DNA of 64,000 bases, from assembly GCA_907163225.1 (NCBI GenBank), contig OU015322.1:434001-498000 (forward strand), given 5' to 3'. This document shows positions 1-8,514 of the stretch, in pieces. The position numbers and the translations under genes were made by a program. Every line of letters begins with the position of its first letter. Positions within the stretch are counted from its first letter, which is position 1. The notes below the pieces were generated by a model. It had not been told where the DNA came from and did not search any database. It worked only from the letters and a program-made list of their open reading frames with translations. Source of the DNA: an uncultured Rhodocyclaceae bacterium. GTDB lineage: Bacteria > Pseudomonadota > Gammaproteobacteria > Burkholderiales > Rhodocyclaceae.

Positions 1-1479
1 CTGCGCCCGATTGTTCTGGTTAACAAGGTTGACCGCGACGGTGCCGATCCTGATCAGGCAGTCAATCTGACCTTCGACCTGTTCGACAAGCTCGGCGCGA
101 CCGACGAACAACTGGATTTCCCGATTGTTTACGCGTCCGGCCTCAACGGCTGGGCGGCCATGGAACTCGATCAGCCGCGCGAAAACATGATTCCGCTGTT
201 CGATACGATTCTGCGCCACGTGCCAGCGCCGGATACCGATATCGAAGCGCCGCTGCAACTGCAGATCACCGCCCTCGATTATTCCTCCTACGTCGGTCGT
301 ATCGGCGTCGGCAAGATCAATCGTGGCAAGGTCAAGACCGGTCAGAACGTGCTGGTCATGTTCGGTACCGAAGAAGAAGCGGCCGAACACGAGCGCACCC
401 CGATCAAGGCCAAGATTGGCCAGGTGTTTGGCTATAAGGGCTTGAATAAGATCGAACTGGAAGAAGGCCACGCTGGCGACATCGTCCAGATTACCGGTAT
501 CGAAGACCTGGTTCTTGGCTGTACCGTGACCGATCCGGAACAGCCGGAATCCCTGCCGCTGCTCAAGATCGACGAGCCGACCCTGTCCATGCAGTTCATG
601 GTCAACACCAGCCCGCTGGCCGGCACCGAAGGCAAGTTCGTCACCAGCCGCCAGATCCGTGACCGCCTGCACAAAGAACTGCTGACTAACATGGCGCTGC
701 GCGTGCATGACACCGGTAATGGCGACGTGTTCGACGTGGCTGGCCGTGGCGAACTGCACCTCGGCATCCTGCTCGAAAACATGCGTCGCGAAGGCTATGA
801 ACTGGCCGTCGGTCGTCCGCGCGTCGTCAAGAAGACGATCAACGGCGTTGAGTGCGAGCCGTATGAGCTGCTGACGGTTGACGTCGAAGAAGACACCCAG
901 GGTGGCGTCATGGAAAGCCTCGGTATGCGCCGTGGCGACCTGCAGGACATGGTGCCGGACGGTCGCGGTCGCGTCCGTATCGAATACCGTATCCCGGCCC
1001 GCGGCCTGATTGGTTTCCAGGGCGAATTCATGAACCTGACCCGCGGCAACGGCCTGATGAGCCACGTCTTCGACGAATACGCTCCGGTCAAGGACGGTAC
1101 GGTTGCCGAACGTCGCAACGGCGTGCTGATCTCCCAGGACAACGGCGAAGCCGTCGCCTACGCGCTTTGGAAGCTGCAGGATCGCGGCCGCATGTTCGTG
1201 GTGCCGGGCGACAAGCTGTACGAAGGCATGATCATCGGTATCCACAGCCGTGAAAACGACCTCGTGGTCAATCCGATCAAGGGCAAGCAGCTGACCAACG
1301 TCCGTGCCTCCGGTACCGATGAAGCCGTCCGCCTGGTGCCGGCCGTTCAGCTCAGTCTGGAAGCCGCCGTCGAGTTCATCGAAGAAGACGAACTGGTCGA
1401 ACTGACGCCAAAGTCAATTCGTCTGCGCAAGCGTTACCTGACCGAAATTGAGCGCAAGCGCTCGGTGCGTGGTCTGTAA
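1..1479 (+). CDS. typA: Ribosome-associated GTPase TypA/BipA, C-terminal part (5' end outside window)
   Basis: This is a translational GTPase of the EF-G/LepA superfamily that binds the ribosome and helps assembly and stress adaptation. The reading frame is already open at base 1. The first residues contain the G4 guanine-specificity motif NKVDRDGAD, so the P-loop and switch regions lie upstream of the window. The visible 492 residues cover the end of the G domain, the beta-barrel domain II, the EF-G-like domains III and V, and the BipA-specific C-terminal domain (motifs GRGELHLGILLENMRREG and RIEYRIPARGLIGFQGEF). The family is usually about 605 residues, so roughly 110 are missing at the N terminus. 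A hairpin terminator follows. Confidence 0.97.
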   Translation: MRPIVLVNKVDRDGADPDQAVNLTFDLFDKLGATDEQLDFPIVYASGLNGWAAMELDQPRENMIPLFDTILRHVPAPDTDIEAPLQLQITALDYSSYVGRIGVGKINRGKVKTGQNVLVMFGTEEEAAEHERTPIKAKIGQVFGYKGLNKIELEEGHAGDIVQITGIEDLVLGCTVTDPEQPESLPLLKIDEPTLSMQFMVNTSPLAGTEGKFVTSRQIRDRLHKELLTNMALRVHDTGNGDVFDVAGRGELHLGILLENMRREGYELAVGRPRVVKKTINGVECEPYELLTVDVEEDTQGGVMESLGMRRGDLQDMVPDGRGRVRIEYRIPARGLIGFQGEFMNLTRGNGLMSHVFDEYAPVKDGTVAERRNGVLISQDNGEAVAYALWKLQDRGRMFVVPGDKLYEGMIIGIHSRENDLVVNPIKGKQLTNVRASGTDEAVRLVPAVQLSLEAAVEFIEEDELVELTPKSIRLRKRYLTEIERKRSVRGL

Positions 1480-1530
1480 AAAGACAAAATTGATTTTCAG
1501 CCAGCTCTGACGGGCTGGTTTGGGAAAACA

Positions 1531-1559
1531 AAAAAGGCGGCCCATTGGGTCGCCTTTTT
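1531..1559. terminator. Bidirectional rho-independent terminator between typA and the GGDEF-EAL gene
   Basis: A GC-rich hairpin (GGCGGCCCA pairing with TGGGTCGCC) has an A-run on its left and a T-run on its right. It can end transcription of typA on the plus strand and of the convergent gene that ends at 1607 on the minus strand. Confidence 0.85.
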
Positions 1560-1606
1560 CTTGTCATGCCAGTATACCGATTAATGCAGGTGGATCTCTG
1601 AACGTT

Positions 1607-3511
1607 TTATCCTCGATTGCTACAGTCAACAAGAAATTTATCGGCAAATTCGACAGCTGGCAATGCCTTGCTGATCAGGTAGCCCTGAATGACATCGCAG
1701 CCCAGTTTTTCCAATAGCTGGCGCTGCGTAATGGTTTCAACACCTTCGGCAACGACCAGTAGCGAGAGGCTTTTGGCCATTGCGATGATGGCTCTGACCA
1801 TCGGTTCGCTACCAACGGCGCCGTCGTCAAGGATCAGGTTGTTGACAAATGATTTATCGATTTTCAATGTGCTGATCGGTAAGCGTTGCAGATAGGACAA
1901 AGACGAATAACCTGTGCCGAAATCATCAAGAGATATTGCTATCCCGGAATCACGCAAATGAAGTAATTGATCGACGCTGCTTTTGTCTGCTTCAAGTAGA
2001 ACTGATTCGGTGATTTCAGCCTCTAGCGCATGGGGTGGCAATCCAGCCAGCGCCAGTTTTTCAAGAAAGAGATCTGCCACCGATGAGCGCCAGAACTGGC
2101 GTGGTGAAAGATTGATTGCAACCGGAGGTATGTCGCCATATCGCTCTTGCCATTCGAGAATATGCAGGATGGCCCGGTCAATGACCCATTCACCTATTTG
2201 GATGATGAGTCCGCTTTCCTCGGCGACCGGGATAAATAGATCTGGAGGGATCTGCTTTTTCCCGTCATGCCAGCGGAGAAGGGCTTCGGCCCCCACCAGT
2301 TTGCCGGTTACGGTGTCAACCTTTGGCTGAAAATGGAGCGCCAGTTGCTCCTCCTGCAGTGCTCGCCGAAGCTGCGTCTCCAGCGACATGCGGAAGGTGA
2401 TCCGCTCGTTCATCACCGGCGTATGCGAGCGTATGGTATTGCCGCCAGCTGCCTTGGCTTCATACATGGCTGTATCTGCATGCCGAAGAAGCGTCTCTCC
2501 ATCGCTGGCATCTTCCGGAAACAGACTTATGCCTATGCTCGCTGTTGTGAAAAAGTCACTTTCTCCGCCAGTGATCGGTGTTGTTAATTGATCCTTGAGG
2601 ATCATGGCAGCGCTCAAGGCGGCGCGTGCATCCTCTACCGGATTGAGCAAAACAATGAATTCATCCCCGCCTTGACGGTATAGGCGACAGTTGGAAGGAA
2701 TATTTTGACTCAGGCGCTGGGTGATCAATTGCAGCAATTGATCACCAGCACGATGGCCCAGCGTGTCATTTATGTTTTTGAATCGATCAAGATCGATAAA
2801 TAACACAGCGAGTCGCTCTGCTTTTTCTCGAGCTTCTCTCAGGGCATCCTGCAAATGTTCCGCAAACTGTAGTCTATTTGGCAAGCCAGTCAGGTTGTCG
2901 TGCAGCGCCAGAAATTCCATTTCTTCCTGGTACTTTCGGCGGTCGGTGATGTCAGTGACTGAACCGACCATCTGATACGCTTTTCCGTGGCGGTCGCGAA
3001 CCGCCATGCCACGCGAAGCGATCCAGTGGTAGCACCCATCTTTGGCCAATACACGATATTCGCAATAGAAAAACTCGTTTTGACCTTTTAGATGGAGCGC
3101 AACTGCCCGGTTGTAAGCCGCAACATCTTCTGGATGCACAAGTTTTAACCACGCATGCGTATCAGGAAGGAAATCCTCTTGGTAGCCAAGGATTTCTAAC
3201 AGCCGTGACCCAACATGCAGCGCTTTGCTTAGTGGATCCCACTCCCAAAAGCCATCATGCGCGGCCAACATTGCCATGTCGTAGGCGCGACGTACTGATT
3301 GGAACGCACTCCATTCCGCATATGCAAGCCAAGCTGATCCAAGCAGGAGAACAAACACCAAAGATGCGGAGACTGGACTGGGAAAGATAAAATTCCCAAT
3401 CACGCTCAACAGAAATACCGAAATCAGTATCAGGACAAACGGGCGACTGCTGAGCGGATTTCGTTGCAGCGCATGTGACCATGCGAGCTTGGATCGACCG
3501 GTTTGTCCCAA
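1607..3511 (-). CDS. Membrane-anchored PAS-GGDEF-EAL cyclic-di-GMP protein
   Basis: This is a 634-residue bifunctional c-di-GMP enzyme. Two hydrophobic segments lie near residues 24-43 and 48-66. A PAS/PAC sensor domain follows (about 75-192), then a GGDEF domain with the intact signature GGDEF at 281-285, and an EAL domain beginning with EAL at 409-411. The EAL domain keeps NLSPRQF and DDFGTGYSSLSYL, so both diguanylate cyclase and phosphodiesterase activity look possible. In tandem proteins one domain is often dominant, and the sequence alone does not show which. It faces typA and is followed upstream on the same strand by moaA with only 7 bases between them. The ligand of the PAS domain is unknown. 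Confidence 0.95.
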   Translation of the reverse strand: MGQTGRSKLAWSHALQRNPLSSRPFVLILISVFLLSVIGNFIFPSPVSASLVFVLLLGSAWLAYAEWSAFQSVRRAYDMAMLAAHDGFWEWDPLSKALHVGSRLLEILGYQEDFLPDTHAWLKLVHPEDVAAYNRAVALHLKGQNEFFYCEYRVLAKDGCYHWIASRGMAVRDRHGKAYQMVGSVTDITDRRKYQEEMEFLALHDNLTGLPNRLQFAEHLQDALREAREKAERLAVLFIDLDRFKNINDTLGHRAGDQLLQLITQRLSQNIPSNCRLYRQGGDEFIVLLNPVEDARAALSAAMILKDQLTTPITGGESDFFTTASIGISLFPEDASDGETLLRHADTAMYEAKAAGGNTIRSHTPVMNERITFRMSLETQLRRALQEEQLALHFQPKVDTVTGKLVGAEALLRWHDGKKQIPPDLFIPVAEESGLIIQIGEWVIDRAILHILEWQERYGDIPPVAINLSPRQFWRSSVADLFLEKLALAGLPPHALEAEITESVLLEADKSSVDQLLHLRDSGIAISLDDFGTGYSSLSYLQRLPISTLKIDKSFVNNLILDDGAVGSEPMVRAIIAMAKSLSLLVVAEGVETITQRQLLEKLGCDVIQGYLISKALPAVEFADKFLVDCSNRG

Positions 3512-3518
3512 ATCTATT

Positions 3519-4673
3519 TTATCCTCCAGTCATCGACATGAAACGAATAACCTGGGGTGAGTCCATCTGTTGCGTAAAATCATGGCCGAACGGCTTTATC
3601 CCCATGCTGTCGACAATCGCTTGGAGCACCTTGGAATTACTGTCGCTGGCGCGGAGAACAGGTAGTAGGTTACTTGCATCATTCTGGCCAAGGCACGGAT
3701 ATAGCTCTCCCTTGGCGGTAATCCTTACCCGGTTGCAGGTGTCGCAAAAATTATGGCTGTGGGGAGAAATAAACCCTATGCGTGTTTCGCTACCCGACGT
3801 TCGCCAATAACGCGCCGGGCCACCGGAATTTTCTGTTGAAGGCACTAGGTCGAAATGCCGAGACAGCATTTCGCGAGTCTCTTCCGAGGAAATATAAGTA
3901 TTGCGACGCCCCTGAATTTCTCCCAGCGGCATTTCCTCAATAAAAGAAATATCTAGCTCATTTGAAACAGCAAAACGAACTAGGTCGATGAATTCGTCAT
4001 CATTGACGCCACGCATCATTACAGCATTCAATTTTGTCCGACGGAACCCAGCATCTTGAGCCGCTTGAATACCTCGAAGCACCTTATCAAGATCGCCGAT
4101 TCTGGTGATTTTCTTAAAGCGCTCGGGATTCAGTGAGTCCAGACTAATGTTGATACGTTTGACACCTGCCGCCCGCAATGGGGCTGCAAAGCGATCAAGT
4201 TGGGAACCATTCGTGGTCAGAACCAAATTTTCAAGCCCGGGCAGGGCGCCTAAGCGCTCGATAAGCCACATGGCGTCCTTGCGTACCAGCGGCTCCCCTC
4301 CGGTTACCCGTAGCTTGGTTACACCAAGACCGACAAACACTTCGGCAACCCGCAAACACTCCTCCAAGCTCATTACTTCGCGGCGTGGCAGAAAGCTCAT
4401 TTCCTCGGCCATGCAATAGGTACATCGAAAATCGCATCGGTCGGTGATGGATAGGCGAACATAGGTGATGCGCCGCCCGTATTTGTCGACCAGCGTGCCG
4501 TCGCTGTGCTTTAGCGAATTTTTCGCTATTTTTGGGGTGAATTCAGCACGACCAACCGGCGTCAGTTCCGGCCTCAGGGTTTCGTTTTGCATGGCGGACA
4601 ATTCTTTGGCGGCGGACAAGGAGAGGGTTGCTGTCTGGATGTCGATTATCGGTGTCAGTTCATTGCTGAACAA
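3519..4673 (-). CDS. moaA: GTP 3',8-cyclase MoaA (molybdenum cofactor biosynthesis)
   Basis: This radical SAM enzyme catalyses the first step of molybdopterin synthesis, turning GTP into 3',8-cyclo-GTP. The N-terminal radical SAM cluster motif CDFRCTYC supplies C80, C84 and C87. The second [4Fe-4S] cluster motif is CDTCNRVRITAKGELYPC, and the C-terminal GG needed for activity is present. The length is 384, about 50 residues longer than the common form. The extra residues are at the N terminus before DKYGRRITYVRLS, so translation may really begin at an internal Met (for example residue 28). It lies just upstream of the GGDEF-EAL gene, and no other moa gene is nearby. Confidence 0.95.
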   Translation of the reverse strand: MFSNELTPIIDIQTATLSLSAAKELSAMQNETLRPELTPVGRAEFTPKIAKNSLKHSDGTLVDKYGRRITYVRLSITDRCDFRCTYCMAEEMSFLPRREVMSLEECLRVAEVFVGLGVTKLRVTGGEPLVRKDAMWLIERLGALPGLENLVLTTNGSQLDRFAAPLRAAGVKRINISLDSLNPERFKKITRIGDLDKVLRGIQAAQDAGFRRTKLNAVMMRGVNDDEFIDLVRFAVSNELDISFIEEMPLGEIQGRRNTYISSEETREMLSRHFDLVPSTENSGGPARYWRTSGSETRIGFISPHSHNFCDTCNRVRITAKGELYPCLGQNDASNLLPVLRASDSNSKVLQAIVDSMGIKPFGHDFTQQMDSPQVIRFMSMTGG

Positions 4674-4915
4674 GTAGAGAGATCAAAAATGAAAAAAGTT
4701 TCCGTTGCTCAATCATGTGCCAGGTAGAGCGGGGAACCCATCCGGCATTCCGTTTAAGCGGAGTTTCGGTAAAAGGCGGCTGAATCAGTCGTGTACAGCA
4801 GTTTTCAGTTGGTACGCGATCCAGTACTTTCCTTTGTGATGCTATCATCGCCATGCGTTGAGCGAAGCAAAAGTACAGGGGATGATTTAAATGTTGAAAC
4901 CTTGGCCGGAAACAC

Positions 4916-4946
4916 AAAAAGCCCAACCGAATTGGCTGGGCTTTTT
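4916..4946. terminator. Terminator downstream of tRNA-Asn
   Basis: A perfect hairpin AGCCCAACC...GGCTGGGCT is flanked by A5 on the left and T5 on the right, so it works in both directions. It lies 10 bases downstream of the minus-strand tRNA-Asn. The stretch between it and moaA (4674-4915) shows no other feature. Confidence 0.85.
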
Positions 4947-4955
4947 AGTATTCTC

Positions 4956-5031
4956 TGGCTCCCCGACCTGGGCTCGAACCAGGGACCTACGGATTAACAG
5001 TCCGGCGCTCTACCAACTGAGCTATCGAGGA
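4956..5031 (-). tRNA. tRNA-Asn (anticodon GTT)
   Basis: This is a 76-nt cloverleaf on the minus strand, starting TCCTCGATAGCTCAGTTGG and ending in an encoded CCA. The anticodon loop is CTGTTAA, giving GTT. The acceptor stem TCCTCGA/TCGGGGA and the T arm GGTTCGAGCC are intact. Confidence 0.97.
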
Positions 5032-5103
5032 ACAGAGGCAATTATTATAGGGATAGAACCCCCTTTGGTCAAGCATCTTGTGGTTTTTTAAGAAGAAAAA
5101 TAT

Positions 5104-6813
5104 TTGTATATGGATCGTAATCTGGTTTTTGCAAAAACGCCGATCGGCGATGAGGCGGTGCGTCAGAGCACACGCGTAGTACAACGCAATTTGCGTATGG
5201 TTTTAGTTCAAGTTGACGGAAAAATGAGCGTCGCCGACTTGACCTCAAAAATCGGGAATCCCCGGCTCGTTGAGTCTGCGTTGCGAGAATTGGAGGAGGG
5301 CGGGTATATAGCGCCGAGCGCTGAAGCTAACGTACGAGCCAGTGAGAAAATCACGAACGTTGCGAGTATTGGTGCAGAGCAGATCGACTTGTCCGCCATG
5401 TCGCAGTTTTCGACTTTTGGTCAAAAATCGCTTGGCGCCAGCGATTTCGTGAAAAGCGATAGTGTCGCGCGCAATTTCTCATCCTTTGGCAAACCAATTC
5501 TTCCTTCCTCGTCAGAGCCCAAGGGGGAGATCATTCTGCCAAATAGTGCTGCCTCAGAAAAACGCAAGCCAACCCCAGAGTACCGTTCTCATACCCACCG
5601 AACTTCGTTCGGGCGTATCGCCATGTTGGCCGCGTTTGGATTACTGGGCATTCTTTGTTCAATAGTATTCTTTTATCCATATGATCGGTTTAAGCCCGCT
5701 ATTGAATTAGCCACATCCCAATTGCTAAAGGTACCGGTCAAAATTGATCTGGTTGGCGTGAACCTCTTCCCAACTCCACACCTGAAGTTGTCAGGAGTTC
5801 GAATCGGAGAGTCGTCTGACAGCACCATTGCTGAGATACGCATTGCCTCACCCATCAACCTGCTTGGTAACAGACCCTATCAAATTCCATTGGCAACTGT
5901 TTCTGGCGCTGATATTTCCGCCAATCTCATAGTTGAGCTACCGATGTTTGTTGGCACGCGCTCGGATGATTCGATTGTCGTGATTCGAAAAATTGAAATA
6001 GAGAATTCGCATATTTCGCTTGGCGAGGATCTTGCATCGGGTGATTTGAATGGCAAATTGGTTTTTGGTACAGATGGCTTAATTGAAAATGCTGTATTTG
6101 AAACGGTAGATCGCACCTTAGCGATTGATGCGCGCCCCGGCAATCAAGGGATCTCGCTGAATATTGAAGGCCGAGCCTGGCAACCTGCGGGTACGTCAGT
6201 GTCGTTCGCATCCATGCAAGCCAAGGGAGTACTGCGAAAAGGCAAATTGCTGATCCAAAACATCGACACCACATTTCTCGGAGGCATTCTTCGAGGAAAC
6301 TGGGTTCTCGAGTGGAGCAACGGTTTGGCGATGGCCGGCGATGCTACATTGAGCCGGGTCGACACCCGAAAAGTTAGCTCTGCGTTTGCTCAGTCACTAA
6401 AAATTGACGGTGACATGAGCGGGACAATCCGAATGCGCTCGAACGGACCCGACTGGCATAGCTTGTGGCGAAATACAGAGGCGACGTTGAACACTGAAAT
6501 TGTCCGCGGAGTATTTCATGGCGTTGACCTAGGCGAGGCCTCTCGTCGTAGCGGACTCTCCGAAGTGCGAGCAGGAGCCACCAAGTTCGATCGTCTTCGC
6601 TCAACAATCAATATCACTCCCAAGCAAATCGTCGGCCGTGATCTCCGAATGGATGCTGGCATGATGACGGCGTCAGGCCAGTTCGTTACTACGCGTAATG
6701 GGCAGGTGGATGGCAACATGTCCGTTACGATGCAGACGTCGGTGTCGACACAGAATGCAACGATCCATATCTTTGGCAACTTGCCTGACCTCAGCGCGAC
6801 CAGCCGAAAATAG
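5104..6813 (+). CDS. AsmA-like membrane-anchored protein
   Basis: The product has 569 residues. The N-terminal part (about 1-75) is a small charged domain that looks like a winged-helix or effector-binding fold (VQVDGKMSVADLTSKIGN). A low-complexity Ser/Pro linker follows, then one transmembrane helix (about 178-197). The C-terminal 370 residues are beta-rich and repetitive like AsmA/YhdP proteins, which lie in the periplasm and are linked to lipid transport to the outer membrane. A TTG start is chosen because AAGAAG lies 8 bases upstream; an ATG two codons later (5110) is the alternative. It ends 56 bases before the chromosomal dif site. The role is inferred from fold resemblance only. Confidence 0.75.
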   Translation: MYMDRNLVFAKTPIGDEAVRQSTRVVQRNLRMVLVQVDGKMSVADLTSKIGNPRLVESALRELEEGGYIAPSAEANVRASEKITNVASIGAEQIDLSAMSQFSTFGQKSLGASDFVKSDSVARNFSSFGKPILPSSSEPKGEIILPNSAASEKRKPTPEYRSHTHRTSFGRIAMLAAFGLLGILCSIVFFYPYDRFKPAIELATSQLLKVPVKIDLVGVNLFPTPHLKLSGVRIGESSDSTIAEIRIASPINLLGNRPYQIPLATVSGADISANLIVELPMFVGTRSDDSIVVIRKIEIENSHISLGEDLASGDLNGKLVFGTDGLIENAVFETVDRTLAIDARPGNQGISLNIEGRAWQPAGTSVSFASMQAKGVLRKGKLLIQNIDTTFLGGILRGNWVLEWSNGLAMAGDATLSRVDTRKVSSAFAQSLKIDGDMSGTIRMRSNGPDWHSLWRNTEATLNTEIVRGVFHGVDLGEASRRSGLSEVRAGATKFDRLRSTINITPKQIVGRDLRMDAGMMTASGQFVTTRNGQVDGNMSVTMQTSVSTQNATIHIFGNLPDLSATSRK

Positions 6814-6869
6814 GGGCGGTGTCTGGAACAAGGCACCTTTTTAAATCTTTATTTTGTGTGTGTTTTATT

Positions 6870-6897
6870 ATTTAACATAATAACAATTATGCGCTTC
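6870..6897. other. Chromosomal dif site, now attL of a dif-integrated element
   Basis: The 28 bases read ATTTAACATAA - TAACAA - TTATGCGCTTC. On the opposite strand this is an 11-bp XerC-type arm GAAGCGCATAA, a 6-bp centre and an 11-bp XerD-type arm TTATGTTAAAT. This is the layout of bacterial dif; the E. coli arms are GGTGCGCATAA and TTATGTTAAAT. Both arms are good, so the lysogen keeps a working dif for chromosome-dimer resolution. The left arm is chromosomal. By comparison with the partial copy at 50327-50354, the right arm and the bases after it come from the element. Confidence 0.88.
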
Positions 6898-7280
6898 ACG
6901 AGAGCATAAAAAAAACGGCCGACGCCGTTAGAATCAATCCGCATGTTCATGTCATCACCTCACAAGAGCAACAAGAAGCAATCGACTTAATCCGCTGGGT
7001 TTATGCCGTTGCAAGGCTTCCAGCTGATTCGCCGCGTTTTAATTGGTACGTTTCTCGCTGGGCCGTCCCCGAAAAGATTGCCCGCGCCAAACTCGACGGC
7101 AGCTTTTCCTCCGCCGTTGCCAATTGCCCGCCGATTGATCCCGCATGGATTCGATTCGTGCCCGCCGCGCTTGCTGCCTGCGACGAATTCAAAGCGACCA
7201 CCGAACTACCAAGACAACAGACCCGGCCATCATCGGGCAAACGTGGCAAGCCGCGCAATACTCTTAGGCTTGCCGCGTGA
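6897..7280 (+). pseudogene. 3' portion of the element's HTH gene, severed by integration at dif
   Basis: A 127-codon open frame runs from the dif core to a TGA at 7278-7280 with no usable start of its own. It encodes a plausible folded protein with Trp, Tyr and Phe spread evenly (motifs IDLIRWVYAVARLP and FNWYVSRWAVPEKIARAK). Joining the element's right end (50337) to its left end (6881), as in the excised circle, continues the frame of the HTH gene at 50108 straight into this segment and gives a 209-residue protein. In the integrated state this piece has no visible promoter or ribosome site. The function of the C-terminal domain is unknown. Confidence 0.72.
6908..6929 (-). terminator. Terminator at the left end of the element
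   Basis: On the minus strand the sequence is AACGGC-GTCG-GCCGTT followed by eight T, a compact intrinsic terminator closing the element's leftward operon just before dif. A near copy of the same hairpin stands at the chromosomal side of attR (about 50368-50388), so the element carries a look-alike of the host's dif flank. Confidence 0.75.
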
Positions 7281-7298
7281 TTGAATGTTTTTACGTGC

Positions 7299-7317
7299 CC
7301 ATAAGTTTTACTTATGG
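7299..7317. other. Perfect 7-bp stem-loop at the convergent gene ends
   Basis: CCATAAG-TTTTA-CTTATGG forms a perfect hairpin that overlaps the stop codon of the 99-residue gene and lies 18 bases after the stop of the severed regulator. There is no T-run, so it may be a weak terminator or a processing signal rather than a classic intrinsic terminator. Confidence 0.45.
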
Positions 7318-7611
7318 CTGACTCTTATATTTCTTTCGGCCTTCAGCATCAAGGCAGTATTTCCCGCCTCTTGGCCCGACGCACTCAGCGCCCGACGCAC
7401 ATGGGCAATCTGCGGTCAACGTGACAACATGCGGATATTCAGGCGCTTTGATTGTTTGCACGACTGGCACCGGCTCATTTGTTTTCACAGGTTCGCCCCA
7501 TGCCTTCAGCCATCCGGCCAGATTCCAAACAACCACCACGGCCAGCACACCCAGCAATGCCATCACCACCAAAAACGCCTTACCCAGCCACACCGCAATT
7601 TTTGCGAACAT
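7312..7611 (-). CDS. Small membrane protein with GPRGG-x-Y basic motif (prophage element)
   Basis: The product has 99 residues, with one transmembrane helix at about 10-35 and a short exported or cytoplasmic tail. The tail has four Cys and ends in CVGPRGGKYCLDAEGRKKY. The pattern GPRGG-x-Y-x(5)-GRKKY resembles the small PBCV-type basic adaptor motif found in some viral and phage proteins; this is a resemblance, not a proven match. The start codon follows directly on the T-run of the upstream terminator, and its Shine-Dalgarno GGGAGG lies in the 3' arm of that hairpin. It is the last gene of the leftward operon. A virion or host-envelope role is possible but not shown. Confidence 0.7.
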   Translation of the reverse strand: MFAKIAVWLGKAFLVVMALLGVLAVVVVWNLAGWLKAWGEPVKTNEPVPVVQTIKAPEYPHVVTLTADCPCASGAECVGPRGGKYCLDAEGRKKYKSQP

Positions 7612-7639
7612 AAAAAAGCCTCCCGATCAAGAGAGGCTT
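7612..7639 (-). terminator. Terminator whose 3' arm carries the next gene's ribosome site
   Basis: On the minus strand AAGCCTC...GGGAGGCTT followed by T6 forms an intrinsic terminator after the 271-residue gene. The GGGAGG in its 3' arm is also the only Shine-Dalgarno for the 99-residue gene, whose ATG follows the T-run directly. Read-through and translation of that gene may therefore be linked to folding. Confidence 0.75.
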
Positions 7640-7667
7640 ATTTTGCCTTGTTTTGCTTGTGGCGTGA

Positions 7668-8483
7668 CTAGCCGATTGACGCTGACGTCCCGAGCGGCAC
7701 ATACACTTGTCGGTTTCCGTGCGCTGCCCTGAATTTCGCCTGTGCTGCCCGCAACGATTCCCGCCGCCGCGATTTCTTCGACCCCGACGCCGCAATTTTT
7801 CCATAGTCTGCGACCGCCTGCGTTGCCATCATGTTCGCCACGCGGAACGCAATTTTCCTTGATGTCACTCGCTCGATTGATCCTACTTCGTTGAGTGAAT
7901 TATTCATGGACTCCGCCAGCGCCACCACGCCGCCCGCCGCCGAAATCTCCGCAACTGCCGTCTGAATCTCGCCTTCAAACTGAGTCAGCATTTCAGCCTT
8001 TGCCCATGCCAACAACTGCACCCGAATCGCCGCAGCGTCAAACGCCACGCCCTCGCCCGGCATAATTCCAGCCGGAATGCCCAGCCGCCCGGAAAATTCT
8101 GCCATGCCGATCTGCATCAAGTCCTCTTTCAACACGGCGACGTTCTGAATCGACCTGACCCGATACCCTGACCTGTCCTGAATGATCGCCGCCGCGAATC
8201 CGTCCAAGTCCTCTCGGATTGTGTCGACGTTCTTCAAGCTACGAATCGGAACGCCGATCCTTTCACCAACGGCCCCAGCTAACGACGCATCCGAAAACGG
8301 ATCATCTGGGTTTAGCTGCAATCCCGAGTAGTGCGCGACACGCTCAATCACCCAGCCCTCAAGCATGGCCTTCAATTCTTTGACTGACTCGTCACAAAAC
8401 AGCCTAGACAGACCATAAACAGCCAGCGCACGACCACCCCACGCCACCAATGCAGGCACCAAAGCCAAAAAGACAAACGGCAT
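7668..8483 (-). CDS. 271-residue protein of the prophage element, unknown function
   Basis: The N terminus (about 1-25) is hydrophobic and could be a membrane anchor or signal. The remainder is mostly helical with a very basic stretch near 235 (GSKKSRRRES). An internal repeat is visible: VPIRSLKNVDTIREDL at about 79-94 and YRVRSIQNVAVLKEDL at about 108-123. No Walker motif, peptidase motif or known phage domain was recognised. It follows the interrupted 340-residue gene after 118 bases and is closed by a terminator. Its place late in the operon suggests a structural or membrane-associated role; this is inference only. Confidence 0.7.
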   Translation of the reverse strand: MPFVFLALVPALVAWGGRALAVYGLSRLFCDESVKELKAMLEGWVIERVAHYSGLQLNPDDPFSDASLAGAVGERIGVPIRSLKNVDTIREDLDGFAAAIIQDRSGYRVRSIQNVAVLKEDLMQIGMAEFSGRLGIPAGIMPGEGVAFDAAAIRVQLLAWAKAEMLTQFEGEIQTAVAEISAAGGVVALAESMNNSLNEVGSIERVTSRKIAFRVANMMATQAVADYGKIAASGSKKSRRRESLRAAQAKFRAAHGNRQVYVPLGTSASIG

Positions 8484-8514
8484 TCAAACCCCCCGGCCAA
8501 ATGGCCTTATCTCT

